A stretch of DNA of 64,000 bases from Chthonomonas calidirosea T49 (GCF_000427095.1 NC_021487.1:3337501-3401500); one strand, 5' to 3'. Shown: positions 8,695 to 19,454, counted from the stretch's first letter. Numbers and translations are program-made. Notes: a model not told the origin generated them from the letters alone.

Positions 8695-9225
8695 GTGAAG
8701 AAGCTCGGAACGCTATGCTCTCTCATGTTGGCGCTAGCACTCTGCATGGGGGGGCTGTTATTGGGAAGTCCTGCACGTGCGCAGGAGGATAACTATAGCC
8801 TGCCGGAGCTTAGCCGCGATTGGACGGTACGTATAGGTCTGTGGGTGGCACAAAGCAAAACGGCACGTAGCGTGGAAGGCGATGTGGGGATTAGCGGCCT
8901 CGTGCAGCGGCGCGTCTATGCCGGTGGTACGTATGATCTGCTTCTTGGCATCGGCTATAACGGCTTCGACAAGGTGTACAGTGTGCCGCTTACCTTGGAG
9001 ATTCAGGCCTTTCGTGGCAATCTTCGGTATGGCATTGGCGGTGGTTACTCTTTCGGTAAGCGCCTAAATGGCCGAGGAAGCAACGGGGCCGTGCTGAATC
9101 TCCTCGTTGGCTACCAGCTCACCCATGGAACAAATCCCGTTTCTGTCGATCTGCGCTACTTCTTTGTGTCGGGTTCAAACGATGAACTAGACGGCTATAG
9201 CTTAACGTTGGGCTACCAGTTCTAG
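8695..9225 (+). CDS. Secreted/outer-membrane beta-barrel-like protein
   Basis: 176 aa from the GTG at 8695, chosen because AAAGGAGG lies just upstream and the product then starts with a clean signal peptide (KKLGTLCSLMLALALCMGGLLLGSPARAQ). A GTG at 8581 in the same frame would add 38 polar residues before the signal. The mature part is a run of amphipathic strands rich in Tyr/Gly with alternating hydrophobicity (YDLLLGIGYNGF, LRYGIGGGYSFG, VDLRYFFVSG) and ends in LGYQF. A terminal Phe is the classical BAM-recognised end of an outer-membrane barrel. No specific family recognised; about 8 strands would fit. Confidence 0.7.
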   Translation: MKKLGTLCSLMLALALCMGGLLLGSPARAQEDNYSLPELSRDWTVRIGLWVAQSKTARSVEGDVGISGLVQRRVYAGGTYDLLLGIGYNGFDKVYSVPLTLEIQAFRGNLRYGIGGGYSFGKRLNGRGSNGAVLNLLVGYQLTHGTNPVSVDLRYFFVSGSNDELDGYSLTLGYQF

Positions 9226-9248
9226 CCTTCGCTTAGGTGCTTTTCCAA

Positions 9249-9276
9249 CCCCTGTTGCCAAAACAGGGGTTTTTTT
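9249..9276 (+). terminator. Rho-independent terminator
   Basis: CCCCTGTT (9249-9256) pairs with AACAGGGG (9262-9269), loop of 5, followed immediately by seven T. Textbook terminator of the beta-barrel gene. Confidence 0.92.
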
Positions 9277-9373
9277 ATAGACAGTGGCGGATGCAGGGTA
9301 AAATCTCTACGTCCTTAAAGAACGCGGCAAAGCCGCTAGATAGAGCACAATCTTGTTCTGTAGGAGGGAATCG

Positions 9374-10393
9374 GTGTCGCGTATACAGCCCCGCAAAGAG
9401 GCGCCTTATGTGGTAGGAGTAGACTTGGGAGGAACAAACGTTCGTGCGGCTGTGATAGATCGCAATGAAAAGCTTTTGGGTCGAGCGGAGAATTCGTCGG
9501 AGGCAAAAGGAGGGGTAGCGCGAACGGTGGCGGCCATCGCTACCGCCGTTCGTAATGCAGTGAAAGCGGCAAATGTCTCGATAGATGAGATCGGCGCGAT
9601 AGGGGTGGCCGTGCCGGGGCACATTGATGTACCTGCCGGCATGGTGCGATGGGCGCCCAACTTTGGAGATTATGTAGATGGCACCTATGTGCCCTACAAG
9701 GATGTGCCTTTGCGTGAGTTGGTAGAAAAAGAGCTAGGCATCGCCATGGTGATGGATAACGACGCTAATGTGGCGGCCTTAGGCGAGTTTCGATACGGCG
9801 CCGGCCGTGGAACCCGCCACCTCGTGATGTTTACCTTGGGAACGGGCATCGGTGGGGGAATCATTGTGGACGGTCAAGTGCTGCGCGGAGCAACCGGTGG
9901 TGCTGCAGAAGTGGGGCATATCATCATTGCGGACGGCAAAGGCTCCAGCCCCAACGGCCCGCACGGACGCCTGGAGGTTTTGGCGGGTCGTGATGGCATT
10001 GTGGAGCGCGCGGCCTTGAAAATGGAATCGGGGCGCGATACGCTGTTATGGAGGCATATCACCGGGCCGGAAGCCCTGCAGCAGTTTCTCACGCCAAAAC
10101 TCATTGATCAGGCTGCGGAAGAGGGCGATGCATTGGCGAGAGAGGTACTAGAGGAGATCGGACATTTCGTGGGGCTTGGCATTGCCAGCATGGTTAACGT
10201 GTTTAATCCGGAGGTCGTTGTTCTTGGCGGCAAAATCTCCAATTCGCGCACGCTCTTCGACGCCGCCGTCCGCACAGCACGTGCCTCTGCCATAGGGTCT
10301 ATTCTGGCGGCTGCCCGCATTGTGCGCGCTGAACTTGGGGATGACGCCGGCATTATGGGAGCCTCTGAACTTGCCTGGCGCGAGATGGCTTAA
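9374..10393 (+). CDS. ROK-family sugar kinase (glucokinase-like)
   Basis: 339 aa from the GTG at 9374, with TAGGAGGG ideally spaced; the in-frame TTG at 9353 lies before that ribosome site. ATP site VVGVDLGGTNVRAAVID, catalytic loop VMDNDANVAALGE, phosphate loop FTLGTGIGGGIIVDG, and GAAEVGHIII with the conserved His. Probable role: phosphorylation of glucose or a related hexose. Oddity: the ROK zinc motif CxCGxxGCxE is replaced by SSPNGPHGRLE, so all three Cys are missing while the His and the Glu remain. The 10406 gene follows at 12 nt, suggesting one operon. Confidence 0.85.
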   Translation: MSRIQPRKEAPYVVGVDLGGTNVRAAVIDRNEKLLGRAENSSEAKGGVARTVAAIATAVRNAVKAANVSIDEIGAIGVAVPGHIDVPAGMVRWAPNFGDYVDGTYVPYKDVPLRELVEKELGIAMVMDNDANVAALGEFRYGAGRGTRHLVMFTLGTGIGGGIIVDGQVLRGATGGAAEVGHIIIADGKGSSPNGPHGRLEVLAGRDGIVERAALKMESGRDTLLWRHITGPEALQQFLTPKLIDQAAEEGDALAREVLEEIGHFVGLGIASMVNVFNPEVVVLGGKISNSRTLFDAAVRTARASAIGSILAAARIVRAELGDDAGIMGASELAWREMA

Positions 10394-10405
10394 GGAAACA
10401 GCCTC

Positions 10406-10867
10406 ATGCCACGAATAGAGCAGAAGATTGAAATAGAGGCGCCCGTGGAGCGTGTCTATGCTATTGCACGCCATGTGGAGGCCTTTCCAGAGTTTATGGC
10501 CGACCTGCAGTCGCTGAAAGTGTTGGAGCGTAGTGAGGATGGGCGACGCACCGTGACGGAATGGGTGGGAATGATCCAGGCCGTGAAGATGAAGGTGCGT
10601 TGGACGCAGGAAGATCGCTGGGACGATACCAACTATCGGGATGATTTTCGCATGATACAGGGCGATCTTGACCGCATGGAAGGATATTGGCAGTTTACCC
10701 CTATAGCCGAGAATCGCACGCTTTTTGAGAGCGTTGTGGACTACGATATCAACATTCCCATGATAGGGCCTATGGTAAAAGGGCTGGTGAAGAAGCTCAT
10801 GACAGAAAACCTGCAGGCTACCTTAGAGGCCATTAAGCGGCGTGCGGAGAGTGAGCTGAGCTCATGA
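10406..10867 (+). CDS. SRPBCC/START-like (COQ10/RatA-type) protein
   Basis: 153 aa. The N-terminus RIEQKIEIEAPVERVYAIARHVEAFPEFM is the standard opening of the polyketide-cyclase/COQ10 START-like family, a helix-grip fold that binds hydrophobic ligands. The C-terminal helix (PMVKGLVKKLMTENLQATLEAIKRRAES) closes the fold. Members include ubiquinone-binding COQ10 and the so-called RatA proteins; neither function can be assigned here. The stop overlaps the next start by ATGA, so translation is probably coupled with the 10864 gene. Confidence 0.8.
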   Translation: MPRIEQKIEIEAPVERVYAIARHVEAFPEFMADLQSLKVLERSEDGRRTVTEWVGMIQAVKMKVRWTQEDRWDDTNYRDDFRMIQGDLDRMEGYWQFTPIAENRTLFESVVDYDINIPMIGPMVKGLVKKLMTENLQATLEAIKRRAESELSS

Positions 10868-11376
10868 AGGTCTTTTCGCCATCCGTTGAAACCGTGCGAC
10901 TCCGCGAGATTGCCGATCTCTTCAAAGCCAGCGGGCACTCGATTAGCATCAGCACCGGCATCGCTGGAGCGGCGACCCAGGAGGAGCTGGAGAACCCCAA
11001 TTGGGAAGCCGCCTTTGTGCGTTGGCATACCCCCGAGTTGCACGACGTCTATCTGTTAGAACGGAGTGTCGTTGAGGCGGAGGCGGAGGCGCGCGAGGCG
11101 GTTGAAGAGGCCTTGCGGTTCGCTTACAACTGGCCGGATACAGCAGCAAAGCTGATCACCATAGATGTGCTGAGGCGTACCCAGATCGTCTACGACGTTC
11201 AACTGCTCCCTGTGCTTTTCGAAGATCAGGATCATCCGGGATGGGAGACATTGGAGAGCCTTTTGCGTCTGCTGGCCGCTCCTGGAGATGGCGTCATCTT
11301 TGCCGAAGAAGAGGGGTTTTTCGATGCGGAGGGCATGCCTCTTATCCTTATGGAGGATGATGAGACATCGCCATAA
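10864..11376 (+). CDS. Conserved-looking hypothetical protein, 170 aa
   Basis: Not recognised. Acidic, soluble, no signal peptide or membrane segment. Features: a run of Glu/Ala-rich helix (VVEAEAEAREAVEEALRFAYN) in the middle and a very acidic C-terminus (LILMEDDETSP). The text SGHSISISTGIAGAATQEELENPNWEAAFVRWH suggests an alpha/beta domain. Coupled by a 4-nt overlap to the START-like gene upstream and followed by sucD after 32 nt. Coding status is supported by the overlap and by codon use matching the neighbours. Confidence 0.65.
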   Translation: MKVFSPSVETVRLREIADLFKASGHSISISTGIAGAATQEELENPNWEAAFVRWHTPELHDVYLLERSVVEAEAEAREAVEEALRFAYNWPDTAAKLITIDVLRRTQIVYDVQLLPVLFEDQDHPGWETLESLLRLLAAPGDGVIFAEEEGFFDAEGMPLILMEDDETSP

Positions 11377-11408
11377 CACGAAATCTAGAGGAGGCTTGAT
11401 GAGTAGGT

Positions 11409-12290
11409 ATGAGCATTCTCATTGACGAGAACACACGGGTTCTCGTTCAGGGTATTACTGGGCGCGATGGATCTTTTCATGCAGAACAGATGATAGCCTA
11501 TGGCACGCAGGTTGTTGGGGGTGTAACCCCTGGAAAGGGAGGCCAAACCGTTTTAGGGGGCGTGCCCGTTTTCAATACGGTGCAAGAGGCGGTGCAGGCG
11601 ACGGGCGCCAACACCTCGGTCATCTTTGTGCCCGCACGACTGAATGCGGCCGATGCCATTATAGAGGCGGCCAAAGCGGGAATTCGGCTGATCGTATGCA
11701 TTTCTGAGAACATCCCCACCCAAGATATGATCCGCGTTCATGCTATTCTGCGACGTATAGAGGGCGTACGCCTCATCGGCCCTAACTGTCCAGGGCTTAT
11801 CACCCCGGGAAAGTGTAAAGTTGGCATTATCCCTCCTACGTCGTTTGTGCCTGGAAGCATTGGGTTGGTTTCACGCAGTGGCACTTTGACCTATGAGATA
11901 GCAGATAGCCTTACACGTGCAGGATTAGGCCAGTCTACGGGAGTTGGCATTGGTGGCGATGCCATGATCGGCTCTACCTTTAGCGATATTTTGCCGTTGT
12001 TTGAAGCCGATCCGCAAACAGAGGCCGTGGTGTTGGTGGGAGAGATTGGCGGCAGTGATGAAGAGCGCGCGGCCGAGTACATCAAGCAGCACATGAAAAA
12101 ACCGGTGGTGGCCTTCATCGGGGGGCGCACCGCTCCTCCCGGAAAACGCATGGGCCATGCTGGGGCGATCATCAGCGGTAACACCGGAACGCCTCAGGCC
12201 AAGGTAGAGGCTCTTTTAGCGGCAGGAGTGCCGGTTGCCGAGACGATACAAGAGATTCCCGAACTTGTAAAGAAACGACTCAGACGCTAG
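11409..12290 (+). CDS. sucD: Succinate--CoA ligase (ADP/GDP-forming) alpha subunit
   Basis: 293 aa, typical SucD length. It catalyses the substrate-level phosphorylation step of the TCA cycle with SucC. N-terminal CoA-binding Rossmann domain ([33 protein letters not shown]), [19 protein letters not shown], the SRSGTLTYE segment, and [17 protein letters not shown] with the phosphohistidine. The usual partner sucC is not adjacent on either side within the window. Upstream GAGGAGG lies about 15 nt from the ATG with an intervening TGA. Confidence 0.95.
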   Translation: MSILIDENTRVLVQGITGRDGSFHAEQMIAYGTQVVGGVTPGKGGQTVLGGVPVFNTVQEAVQATGANTSVIFVPARLNAADAIIEAAKAGIRLIVCISENIPTQDMIRVHAILRRIEGVRLIGPNCPGLITPGKCKVGIIPPTSFVPGSIGLVSRSGTLTYEIADSLTRAGLGQSTGVGIGGDAMIGSTFSDILPLFEADPQTEAVVLVGEIGGSDEERAAEYIKQHMKKPVVAFIGGRTAPPGKRMGHAGAIISGNTGTPQAKVEALLAAGVPVAETIQEIPELVKKRLRR

Positions 12291-12484
12291 CGAGTTGCTT
12301 TGGCTTTGCGATACGAGATGAGAGCCGCTCATCGGTTTGCACCATGGCGTTTCATCCCTATCTAGAGGCCTCTGCGGTTTTCTGAAGAATACGGTAAAAT
12401 AGAGAGTCCGTACCTTCGAATGCTCTTCACTTTGGGGGGAGTATTCCCCTCTCTTGCTCCTGCGTGTCCAGTTGGGATTGCCCT

Positions 12485-12511
12485 TAGACCTCGCGTTTGC
12501 GGAGAGGTCTA
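12485..12511 (+). promoter_or_regulatory. Hairpin in the 254-nt gap before the GT4 gene
   Basis: TAGACCTC (12485-12492) pairs with GAGGTCTA (12504-12511), about 30 nt before the start codon. A smaller GGGG/CCCC hairpin lies about 45 nt further upstream. A TAAAAT hexamer at 12395-12400 could be a -10, but no convincing -35 is present. Function not evident. Confidence 0.35.
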
Positions 12512-12544
12512 CCTCATTCTTGTTAGAAAGGAGATGGGTGACAG

Positions 12545-14863
12545 ATGAGGAGAAATACCGCGCTTCACAAAATAGCTTTTGTGGCGGATTATATTCCGCG
12601 CAAGTGTGGTATCGCCACTTTTACGGCCGATTTGCAACACGCCGTGGCCGGACAGTATCCGTCGGTAGAGTGTTTTGTTTGTGCGGTTAGCGAGCCGGAT
12701 CGCTCTTATGACTACCCGCCAGAGGTGCGCTTTGAGATCGAAGAGGAGGAGCCGGACTCCTATCGTCGCGCCGCCGACTTTCTTAACTTCAGCAATGCGG
12801 ACGTGGTCTGTTTGCAGCATGAGTATGGAATCTTCGGTGGACGAGCGGGGGGTTATGTGTTGCGCTTGCTGCGAGACTTGCGCATTCCCGTAGTCACCAC
12901 ACTGCACACGATTCTGCGTGAACCCGACCCCGATCAGCATCGCGTGTTACGGGATATCGTGGCGCTTTCGGCTCGAGTGGTAACGATGACGGAGAAAGGG
13001 CGTTGCTTTCTCCGCGACATCTATGGCGTTCCCGATGATAAGATCGATCTGATACCGCACGGCATTCCCGATATGCCTTTTGTAGATCCCAATTTCTATA
13101 AAGATCAGTTTGGCGTAGAGGGGAAGCATGTGCTTTTGACCTTTGGCCTGCTCTCGCCTAATAAGGGCATCGAGTATGTGTTGCGCGCCCTTCCGCAGAT
13201 TGTGGAGGTGTTTCCGGAGACGGTCTATATTGTGCTAGGCGCCACGCATCCGAACTTAGTTCGGGAACAGGGCGAGACCTACCGCTTAAGTCTAGAACGA
13301 TTAGCGCGCGATTTAGGAATCGAAAAGCACGTTATCTTCTATAATCGGTTTGTAGATATTGATGAGCTAAAAGAGTTCCTAGGCGCTGCGGACATCTATA
13401 TCACACCCTATCTAAATCCGGCTCAAATTACGTCGGGGACGCTCTCCTACGCTTTTGGTTGTGGCAAGGCGGTTATCTCCACCCCTTATTGGCACGCAGA
13501 GGAGCTGTTGGCGGAGGGACGAGGGGTTCTTGTTCCCTTTGCCGACTCCGAGGCCATTGCGCGCGAGGTAATTGGGCTTTTGCAAGATCCCACGCGGCGT
13601 CACGCCATGCGGAAACGAGCGTATATGTTGGGGCGAGAGATGGTTTGGAGCCATGTCGCTCACATGTATGTGGAATCGTTTGAGAAAGCGCGGCGGAGTC
13701 GCTGGGACAGCTCGCATCGTCCTTTGGTGATAAAGACGTTGGAGCAGAAGCCGCGCGAGTTGCCTACGCTTCGGCTCGACCACTTACGTCGCTTAACCGA
13801 TTCGACAGGTCTCTTACAGCATGCCACCTATGCATTGCCCAACTATGCGGAGGGCTACTGTTCGGATGACAATGCCCGTGCCCTTCTATTGACCATCAAT
13901 CTCGAAGGCATCGGGCACGAGATTCGCGAAGCGCAGCGTCTCGGCGTTATCTATGCAGCCTTCTTGAACAACGCCTTCGATAGAAAAACGGGTCGCTTCC
14001 GTAATTTCATGGGATACGACCGGCAGTGGTTAGAAGAGACCGGTTCGGATGATTGCCAAGGGCGTGTGATATGGGCGCTTGGAGCTTGCGTGGGGCGTTC
14101 GCGGGATAATGGGCTGCGGATGTGGGCAGCCGGCCTATTAGAAAGAGCGCTTACCACCATTCTCGATACCACCTCCCCGCGAGGTTGGGCCTTTGCATTG
14201 GTGGGAATTCATGAGTATTTTAGGCAATTAAGTGGCGACCGTCTTGTCAATCAGGTGCGAGAGACGCTCACCCAAAGGCTTATCGCACTGTATGACAACA
14301 CCGCCTCTGAAGATTGGCCTTGGTTTGAGCCGGTGGTCTCTTATGATAATGCCAAGCTACCCCACGCGCTGATCCTGAGCGGGCGGTGGGGGGATAACCC
14401 ACGCGCTTTTGACATTGGTTTAAGAACGCTGCGATGGCTTGCAGAGCTTCAGACCGCGGAGGCTGGGCACTTTCGACCGATTGGTTCGAACGGGTTCTAT
14501 CCGCGCGGAGGGGAGTGCGCTCGTTTCGACCAGCAGCCTATTGAAGCCTACAGCATGCTCTCCGCCTGTTTAGAGGCCTATCGCTCGACCAACGATGAGT
14601 ATTGGTTGCAGAAAGCGCGGGCAGCGCTCGACTGGTTTTTGGGGAGGAACGACTTAGGCATGGAGCTTGTGGATTACCGTACGGGTGGATGTCGAGATGG
14701 TCTGCACGTCGATCGGGTTAACCAGAACCAAGGTGCCGAATCCACCCTCGCGTTCCTGCTGTCGCTTACCGAAATGAAACTACAGGAGAATCTGTTAGGT
14801 GACCTACTGCCCATGGATAAAGACCTCCCTGAGTGGCAGCCAAGTGGACCAAGCGGACGCTAG
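12545..14863 (+). CDS. GT4 glycosyltransferase fused to a C-terminal alpha/alpha-barrel-like domain
   Basis: 772 aa. Residues about 8-385 form a GT-B, GT4-type glycosyltransferase: donor-side motifs LLTFGLLSPNKGIEYVLRALP and the EX7E-like region YLNPAQITSGTLSYAFGCGKAVIS. Residues about 395-765 form a separate helical domain (LPNYAEGYCSDDNARALLLTI, SDDCQGRVIWALG, EDWPWFEPVVSYDNAKLPHAL, RFDQQPIEAYSM) resembling six-hairpin (alpha/alpha)6 glycosidase folds, with conserved acidic and Trp residues. The next gene is a GH130, so the pair probably builds or recycles a mannose-containing glycan; that is inference. AAAGGAG precedes the ATG. Confidence 0.82.
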   Translation: MRRNTALHKIAFVADYIPRKCGIATFTADLQHAVAGQYPSVECFVCAVSEPDRSYDYPPEVRFEIEEEEPDSYRRAADFLNFSNADVVCLQHEYGIFGGRAGGYVLRLLRDLRIPVVTTLHTILREPDPDQHRVLRDIVALSARVVTMTEKGRCFLRDIYGVPDDKIDLIPHGIPDMPFVDPNFYKDQFGVEGKHVLLTFGLLSPNKGIEYVLRALPQIVEVFPETVYIVLGATHPNLVREQGETYRLSLERLARDLGIEKHVIFYNRFVDIDELKEFLGAADIYITPYLNPAQITSGTLSYAFGCGKAVISTPYWHAEELLAEGRGVLVPFADSEAIAREVIGLLQDPTRRHAMRKRAYMLGREMVWSHVAHMYVESFEKARRSRWDSSHRPLVIKTLEQKPRELPTLRLDHLRRLTDSTGLLQHATYALPNYAEGYCSDDNARALLLTINLEGIGHEIREAQRLGVIYAAFLNNAFDRKTGRFRNFMGYDRQWLEETGSDDCQGRVIWALGACVGRSRDNGLRMWAAGLLERALTTILDTTSPRGWAFALVGIHEYFRQLSGDRLVNQVRETLTQRLIALYDNTASEDWPWFEPVVSYDNAKLPHALILSGRWGDNPRAFDIGLRTLRWLAELQTAEAGHFRPIGSNGFYPRGGECARFDQQPIEAYSMLSACLEAYRSTNDEYWLQKARAALDWFLGRNDLGMELVDYRTGGCRDGLHVDRVNQNQGAESTLAFLLSLTEMKLQENLLGDLLPMDKDLPEWQPSGPSGR

Positions 14864-14938
14864 CAGCGCGGACGCTGCCAGAGACAGGTTTTGCTTTAGA
14901 CAAGCCAATAAAAAAACCATGAACACGAGGAGAAGAGT

Positions 14939-16390
14939 TTGCGCGTTCAACGCATAGGGCCTATTTTAAAGCCGGATAGCTCGCGTGTGCTCTTTAGGGC
15001 TTTCAACCCTATGGGAGATCGTCAAGACCTACACGTTGTCGCCCGCATCATGGCTTTACCGGAACAAGAGGTCTATAGGCTGCTTGAGCAGGTAATGAAG
15101 GAGTTTCAAGATAGGCACTACAAGCTGCGAAGCTTCTTCCTAAAGCGTTTCGAGGAGGTACGCCCTCTGTTGCTGACCGACGCTCCGCTGAGTGAGGAGC
15201 GCCGGTTGCTGATAGGTGCCTATTTCACCCATGAATATGCTTTAGAGGCCGCCGCCCTGTTTAACCCTTCCATCGTATGGCATCCCGATCAAAGCGGACT
15301 GCCGGAGGGCGTGCGTCGTTTTGTATTAAGTTTGCGGGCTACAGGAGAGGGGCATATCTCTTCCATCACTTTTCGGGAAGGAACCATAGATGCCGACAAC
15401 CATATCGTCCTCGAAAAGCCTACCCGCTACGTGTCTACGCCAGAGATCGTCCCTAACCCGACGTACGATCGGAACCTGTTTGAGCGGAAGTTATATGAAC
15501 TCGATCTGTGGGACGACTTCGCTGCGGAGGTTTTAGCCTGTCTGAACGAACAGTTCACTTTGGAGGAGTTAAAGGAGGCGCTGCAGTTTGTAGAAAAACA
15601 GCGTCGGGGGCGATACCGTGGTGAAGATCAGGTGGCGCGAGGCATTCTGGCGCTTGCACAGGCCAACTATGAGGTCTTCTTCTCTCCAGACGAGCCGCTC
15701 TCGGAGCGCGTTCTGTTCCCGACCTCCCCTACAGAGGTCAATGGGATGGAGGACGCCCGATTTGTGCAGTTTCATGAGGACGATGGTCGCGTCATCTACT
15801 ATGCCACCTATACCGCCTACGACGGCAAGGTGGTTTTTCCGCAGATCTTGGAGACCGAGGACTTCTTACATTTCCGGATCAGTACGTTGAACGGACCCGA
15901 AGTTCAAAACAAAGGAATGGCTCTCTTTCCACGGCGCATTCATGGTCGCTACGCCATGCTATCGCGGCAGGACAATGAGAATCTCTACATTATGTTTTCC
16001 GACATGTTGCATTTCTGGTACACCAAGCAACCCCTGCTAAAGCCGACTTATCCTTGGGAGTATGTTCAGGTTGGCAACTGCGGCTCGCCCATAGAGACCG
16101 AGGCGGGCTGGCTTGTTTTGAGCCATGGGGTAGGGCCGATGCGCAAGTACTCGATAGGGGCTTTCTTGTTAGATAGGGAAGATCCCACCAAAGTGATCGG
16201 GCGCCTTAAAGAGCCCTTGCTGATGCCAAATGCCGATGAGCGAGAGGGTTATGTGCCGAATGTGGTCTACAGCTGTGGGGGCGTTCTTCACAACGGCTAT
16301 CTTATTTTGCCTTACGCGATGTCAGACTACGCCAGTCGTTTCGCCATCGTGCCTTTGGAAGACATTCTTGAAGCAATGGTATGGGTTTAG
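14939..16390 (+). CDS. GH130 family glycosidase/phosphorylase (beta-mannoside active)
   Basis: 483 aa, five-bladed beta-propeller family acting on beta-mannosides, either phosphorylase or hydrolase. Signature blocks: EDARFVQF with the probable proton donor Asp about residue 272, YATYTAYDGKVVFPQI, NKGMALFPRRIHGRYAMLSRQD, WEYVQVGNCGSPIETEAGWLVLSHGVGP and YVPNVVYSCGGVLHNGYLILPYAMSD. An N-terminal extension of about 110 residues precedes the propeller, as in a GH130 subgroup that travels with GT4 genes. Start TTG with ACGAGGAGAAG upstream. It lies 75 nt after the GT4 gene with no terminator between, so they form an operon. Confidence 0.87.
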   Translation: MRVQRIGPILKPDSSRVLFRAFNPMGDRQDLHVVARIMALPEQEVYRLLEQVMKEFQDRHYKLRSFFLKRFEEVRPLLLTDAPLSEERRLLIGAYFTHEYALEAAALFNPSIVWHPDQSGLPEGVRRFVLSLRATGEGHISSITFREGTIDADNHIVLEKPTRYVSTPEIVPNPTYDRNLFERKLYELDLWDDFAAEVLACLNEQFTLEELKEALQFVEKQRRGRYRGEDQVARGILALAQANYEVFFSPDEPLSERVLFPTSPTEVNGMEDARFVQFHEDDGRVIYYATYTAYDGKVVFPQILETEDFLHFRISTLNGPEVQNKGMALFPRRIHGRYAMLSRQDNENLYIMFSDMLHFWYTKQPLLKPTYPWEYVQVGNCGSPIETEAGWLVLSHGVGPMRKYSIGAFLLDREDPTKVIGRLKEPLLMPNADEREGYVPNVVYSCGGVLHNGYLILPYAMSDYASRFAIVPLEDILEAMVWV

Positions 16391-16440
16391 GCGGTTTCCC
16401 TTACGAAAAGCCACCAATGTGTTATTCTTAGGCGGAGCGT

Positions 16441-16476
16441 AAAAATTCCCCTGCCTCCTTTTGCAAGGCAGGGGAA
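16441..16476 (-). terminator. groEL terminator (convergent with GH130)
   Basis: TTCCCCTGCC (16446-16455) pairs with GGCAGGGGAA (16467-16476). On the minus strand the hairpin is followed directly by TTTTT (16445-16441). Confidence 0.88.
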
Positions 16477-16495
16477 TGGAGAACGGAAGGAGATT

Positions 16496-18404
<1,909 letters not shown>

Positions 18405-18470
18405 TGTCTTGAGCCTCCCTTGCGTGTAGAATGGTGTGACGATGCCTCTGGGTGCAGTGGCATCCGCGGT

Positions 18471-18497
18471 TTAGCACTCAAACCGTTAGAGCGCTAA
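18471..18497 (-). promoter_or_regulatory. CIRCE operator 1 (HrcA binding site)
   Basis: TTAGCACTC, 9-nt spacer, GAGCGCTAA: one mismatch to the CIRCE inverted repeat (TTAGCACTC-N9-GAGTGCTAA). It lies downstream of the predicted -10, within the initially transcribed region of groESL. Confidence 0.9.
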
Positions 18498-18507
18498 TTC
18501 TGCCACC

Positions 18508-18537
18508 AATTTACCCGAATTAGCACTCGCCTGTCAA
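18508..18537 (-). promoter_or_regulatory. groESL promoter
   Basis: Minus strand: TTGACA at 18537-18532, then 17-18 nt, then GTAAAT or TAAATT around 18514-18508. The -35 is embedded in the second CIRCE element, so HrcA binding would block RNA polymerase. Confidence 0.65.
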
Positions 18538-18546
18538 GAGTGCGAA
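18520..18546 (-). promoter_or_regulatory. CIRCE operator 2
   Basis: TTAGCACTC, 9-nt spacer, GAGTGCGAA: one mismatch to consensus. It overlaps the -35 of the groESL promoter. Its centre is 49 bp from that of operator 1. Confidence 0.85.
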
Positions 18547-18593
18547 AATCGCGGTTTGGTCTATAGGGCGCCTCCTACACCGAAACACGTTGG

Positions 18594-19454
18594 CTATTTT
18601 CTGGCCGTTTCGCGGCCCGCTTGAACGACTTCGAGCGCGCCTTCCTCGATGTTCTTTCGATATTGCCGCGGCGATAGCCCCATCTCGCGTACGAAGACGC
18701 GGTGGAACTGCGCGTAGCTGCCGAAGCCAGCCTCCAAGGCAAGGTCGAGAAGCTCACGATGAGGGTAGGCCAGGCAGAGACGGCGAAACCGATGAAGTCG
18801 CTGTTGATTGCGATAGTCGGCCAGACTCATTCCAACATACTTGTGGAAGAGGCGTGACAGGTGAGAGGGGCTTTGATAGCACTGTTTTGCCAGGGCAGAC
18901 AAAGTCAGCGTTTCCTCATCTCTTAGCAGCCGAAGCGCTTTCTGGACAGAGGGAGGCATCCACGTTCCATAGGGTTGCTGTTCGGCCTCCAAGTAGAGCC
19001 TCCAGGCGAGCGCCAGGGCGAAGGCAAGCCCCAGGTTATAGAGGGGGCTATTGTCGTAATGGGCGCTCAGCTCGGTGAAGAGCCTTTCAAGACGCTCGCG
19101 CTGAGGGAAGGCAAGGGTGCGGCAAAAGCTCTCTTGAGGGGCGGCTGCACACAGTGGATGGGCTGCAATGGCCTGACACACCTGCTGGACAAGGTGTGGA
19201 CGAAAGACGCCTATCCACATACTGTAGTCCGGCGATTCGTTGACAAGCAGATGATCCTGTTCCGGAAAGAGCCAGACGAGGCTACCCTCGGTGAGCCGGT
19301 AGCTTCGACCTCGCAGAAGGTAGGTGCCTGTGCCGGAGAGGACGAGGTTCAGCTCAAGCTCATCGTGCCGATGCATGAAGCGTGGCACTCCGCTACGCCG
19401 GTAAAGCCAAAGGCTTCCATCCAGTTGAGAAGGAAGGTCAAGCGTCTCTTTCAT
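18594..19454 (-). CDS. AraC-family transcriptional regulator
   Basis: 286 aa from the ATG at 19454 (GGGAG upstream; an in-frame start at 19481 would add nine residues). The N-terminal half is a cupin-like sensor (PRFMHRHDELELNLVLSGTGTYLL, SLVWLFPEQDHLL). The C-terminal half is a double AraC HTH: first helix-turn-helix TLSALAKQCYQSPSHLSRLFHKYVGMS, second ELLDLALEAGFGSYAQFHRVFVREMGLSPRQYRK. Sugar-type ligands are common in this class. It is divergent from the PhyH gene at 19592 with a shared intergenic region of about 137 bp, so that gene is the likely target. Confidence 0.9.
   Translation of the reverse strand: MKETLDLPSQLDGSLWLYRRSGVPRFMHRHDELELNLVLSGTGTYLLRGRSYRLTEGSLVWLFPEQDHLLVNESPDYSMWIGVFRPHLVQQVCQAIAAHPLCAAAPQESFCRTLAFPQRERLERLFTELSAHYDNSPLYNLGLAFALALAWRLYLEAEQQPYGTWMPPSVQKALRLLRDEETLTLSALAKQCYQSPSHLSRLFHKYVGMSLADYRNQQRLHRFRRLCLAYPHRELLDLALEAGFGSYAQFHRVFVREMGLSPRQYRKNIEEGALEVVQAGRETARK

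Noticed and set aside
14470-14500. GGTTCGAA resembling a tRNA T-loop
   Set aside because: Lies inside the GT4 fusion gene and no cloverleaf can be drawn.
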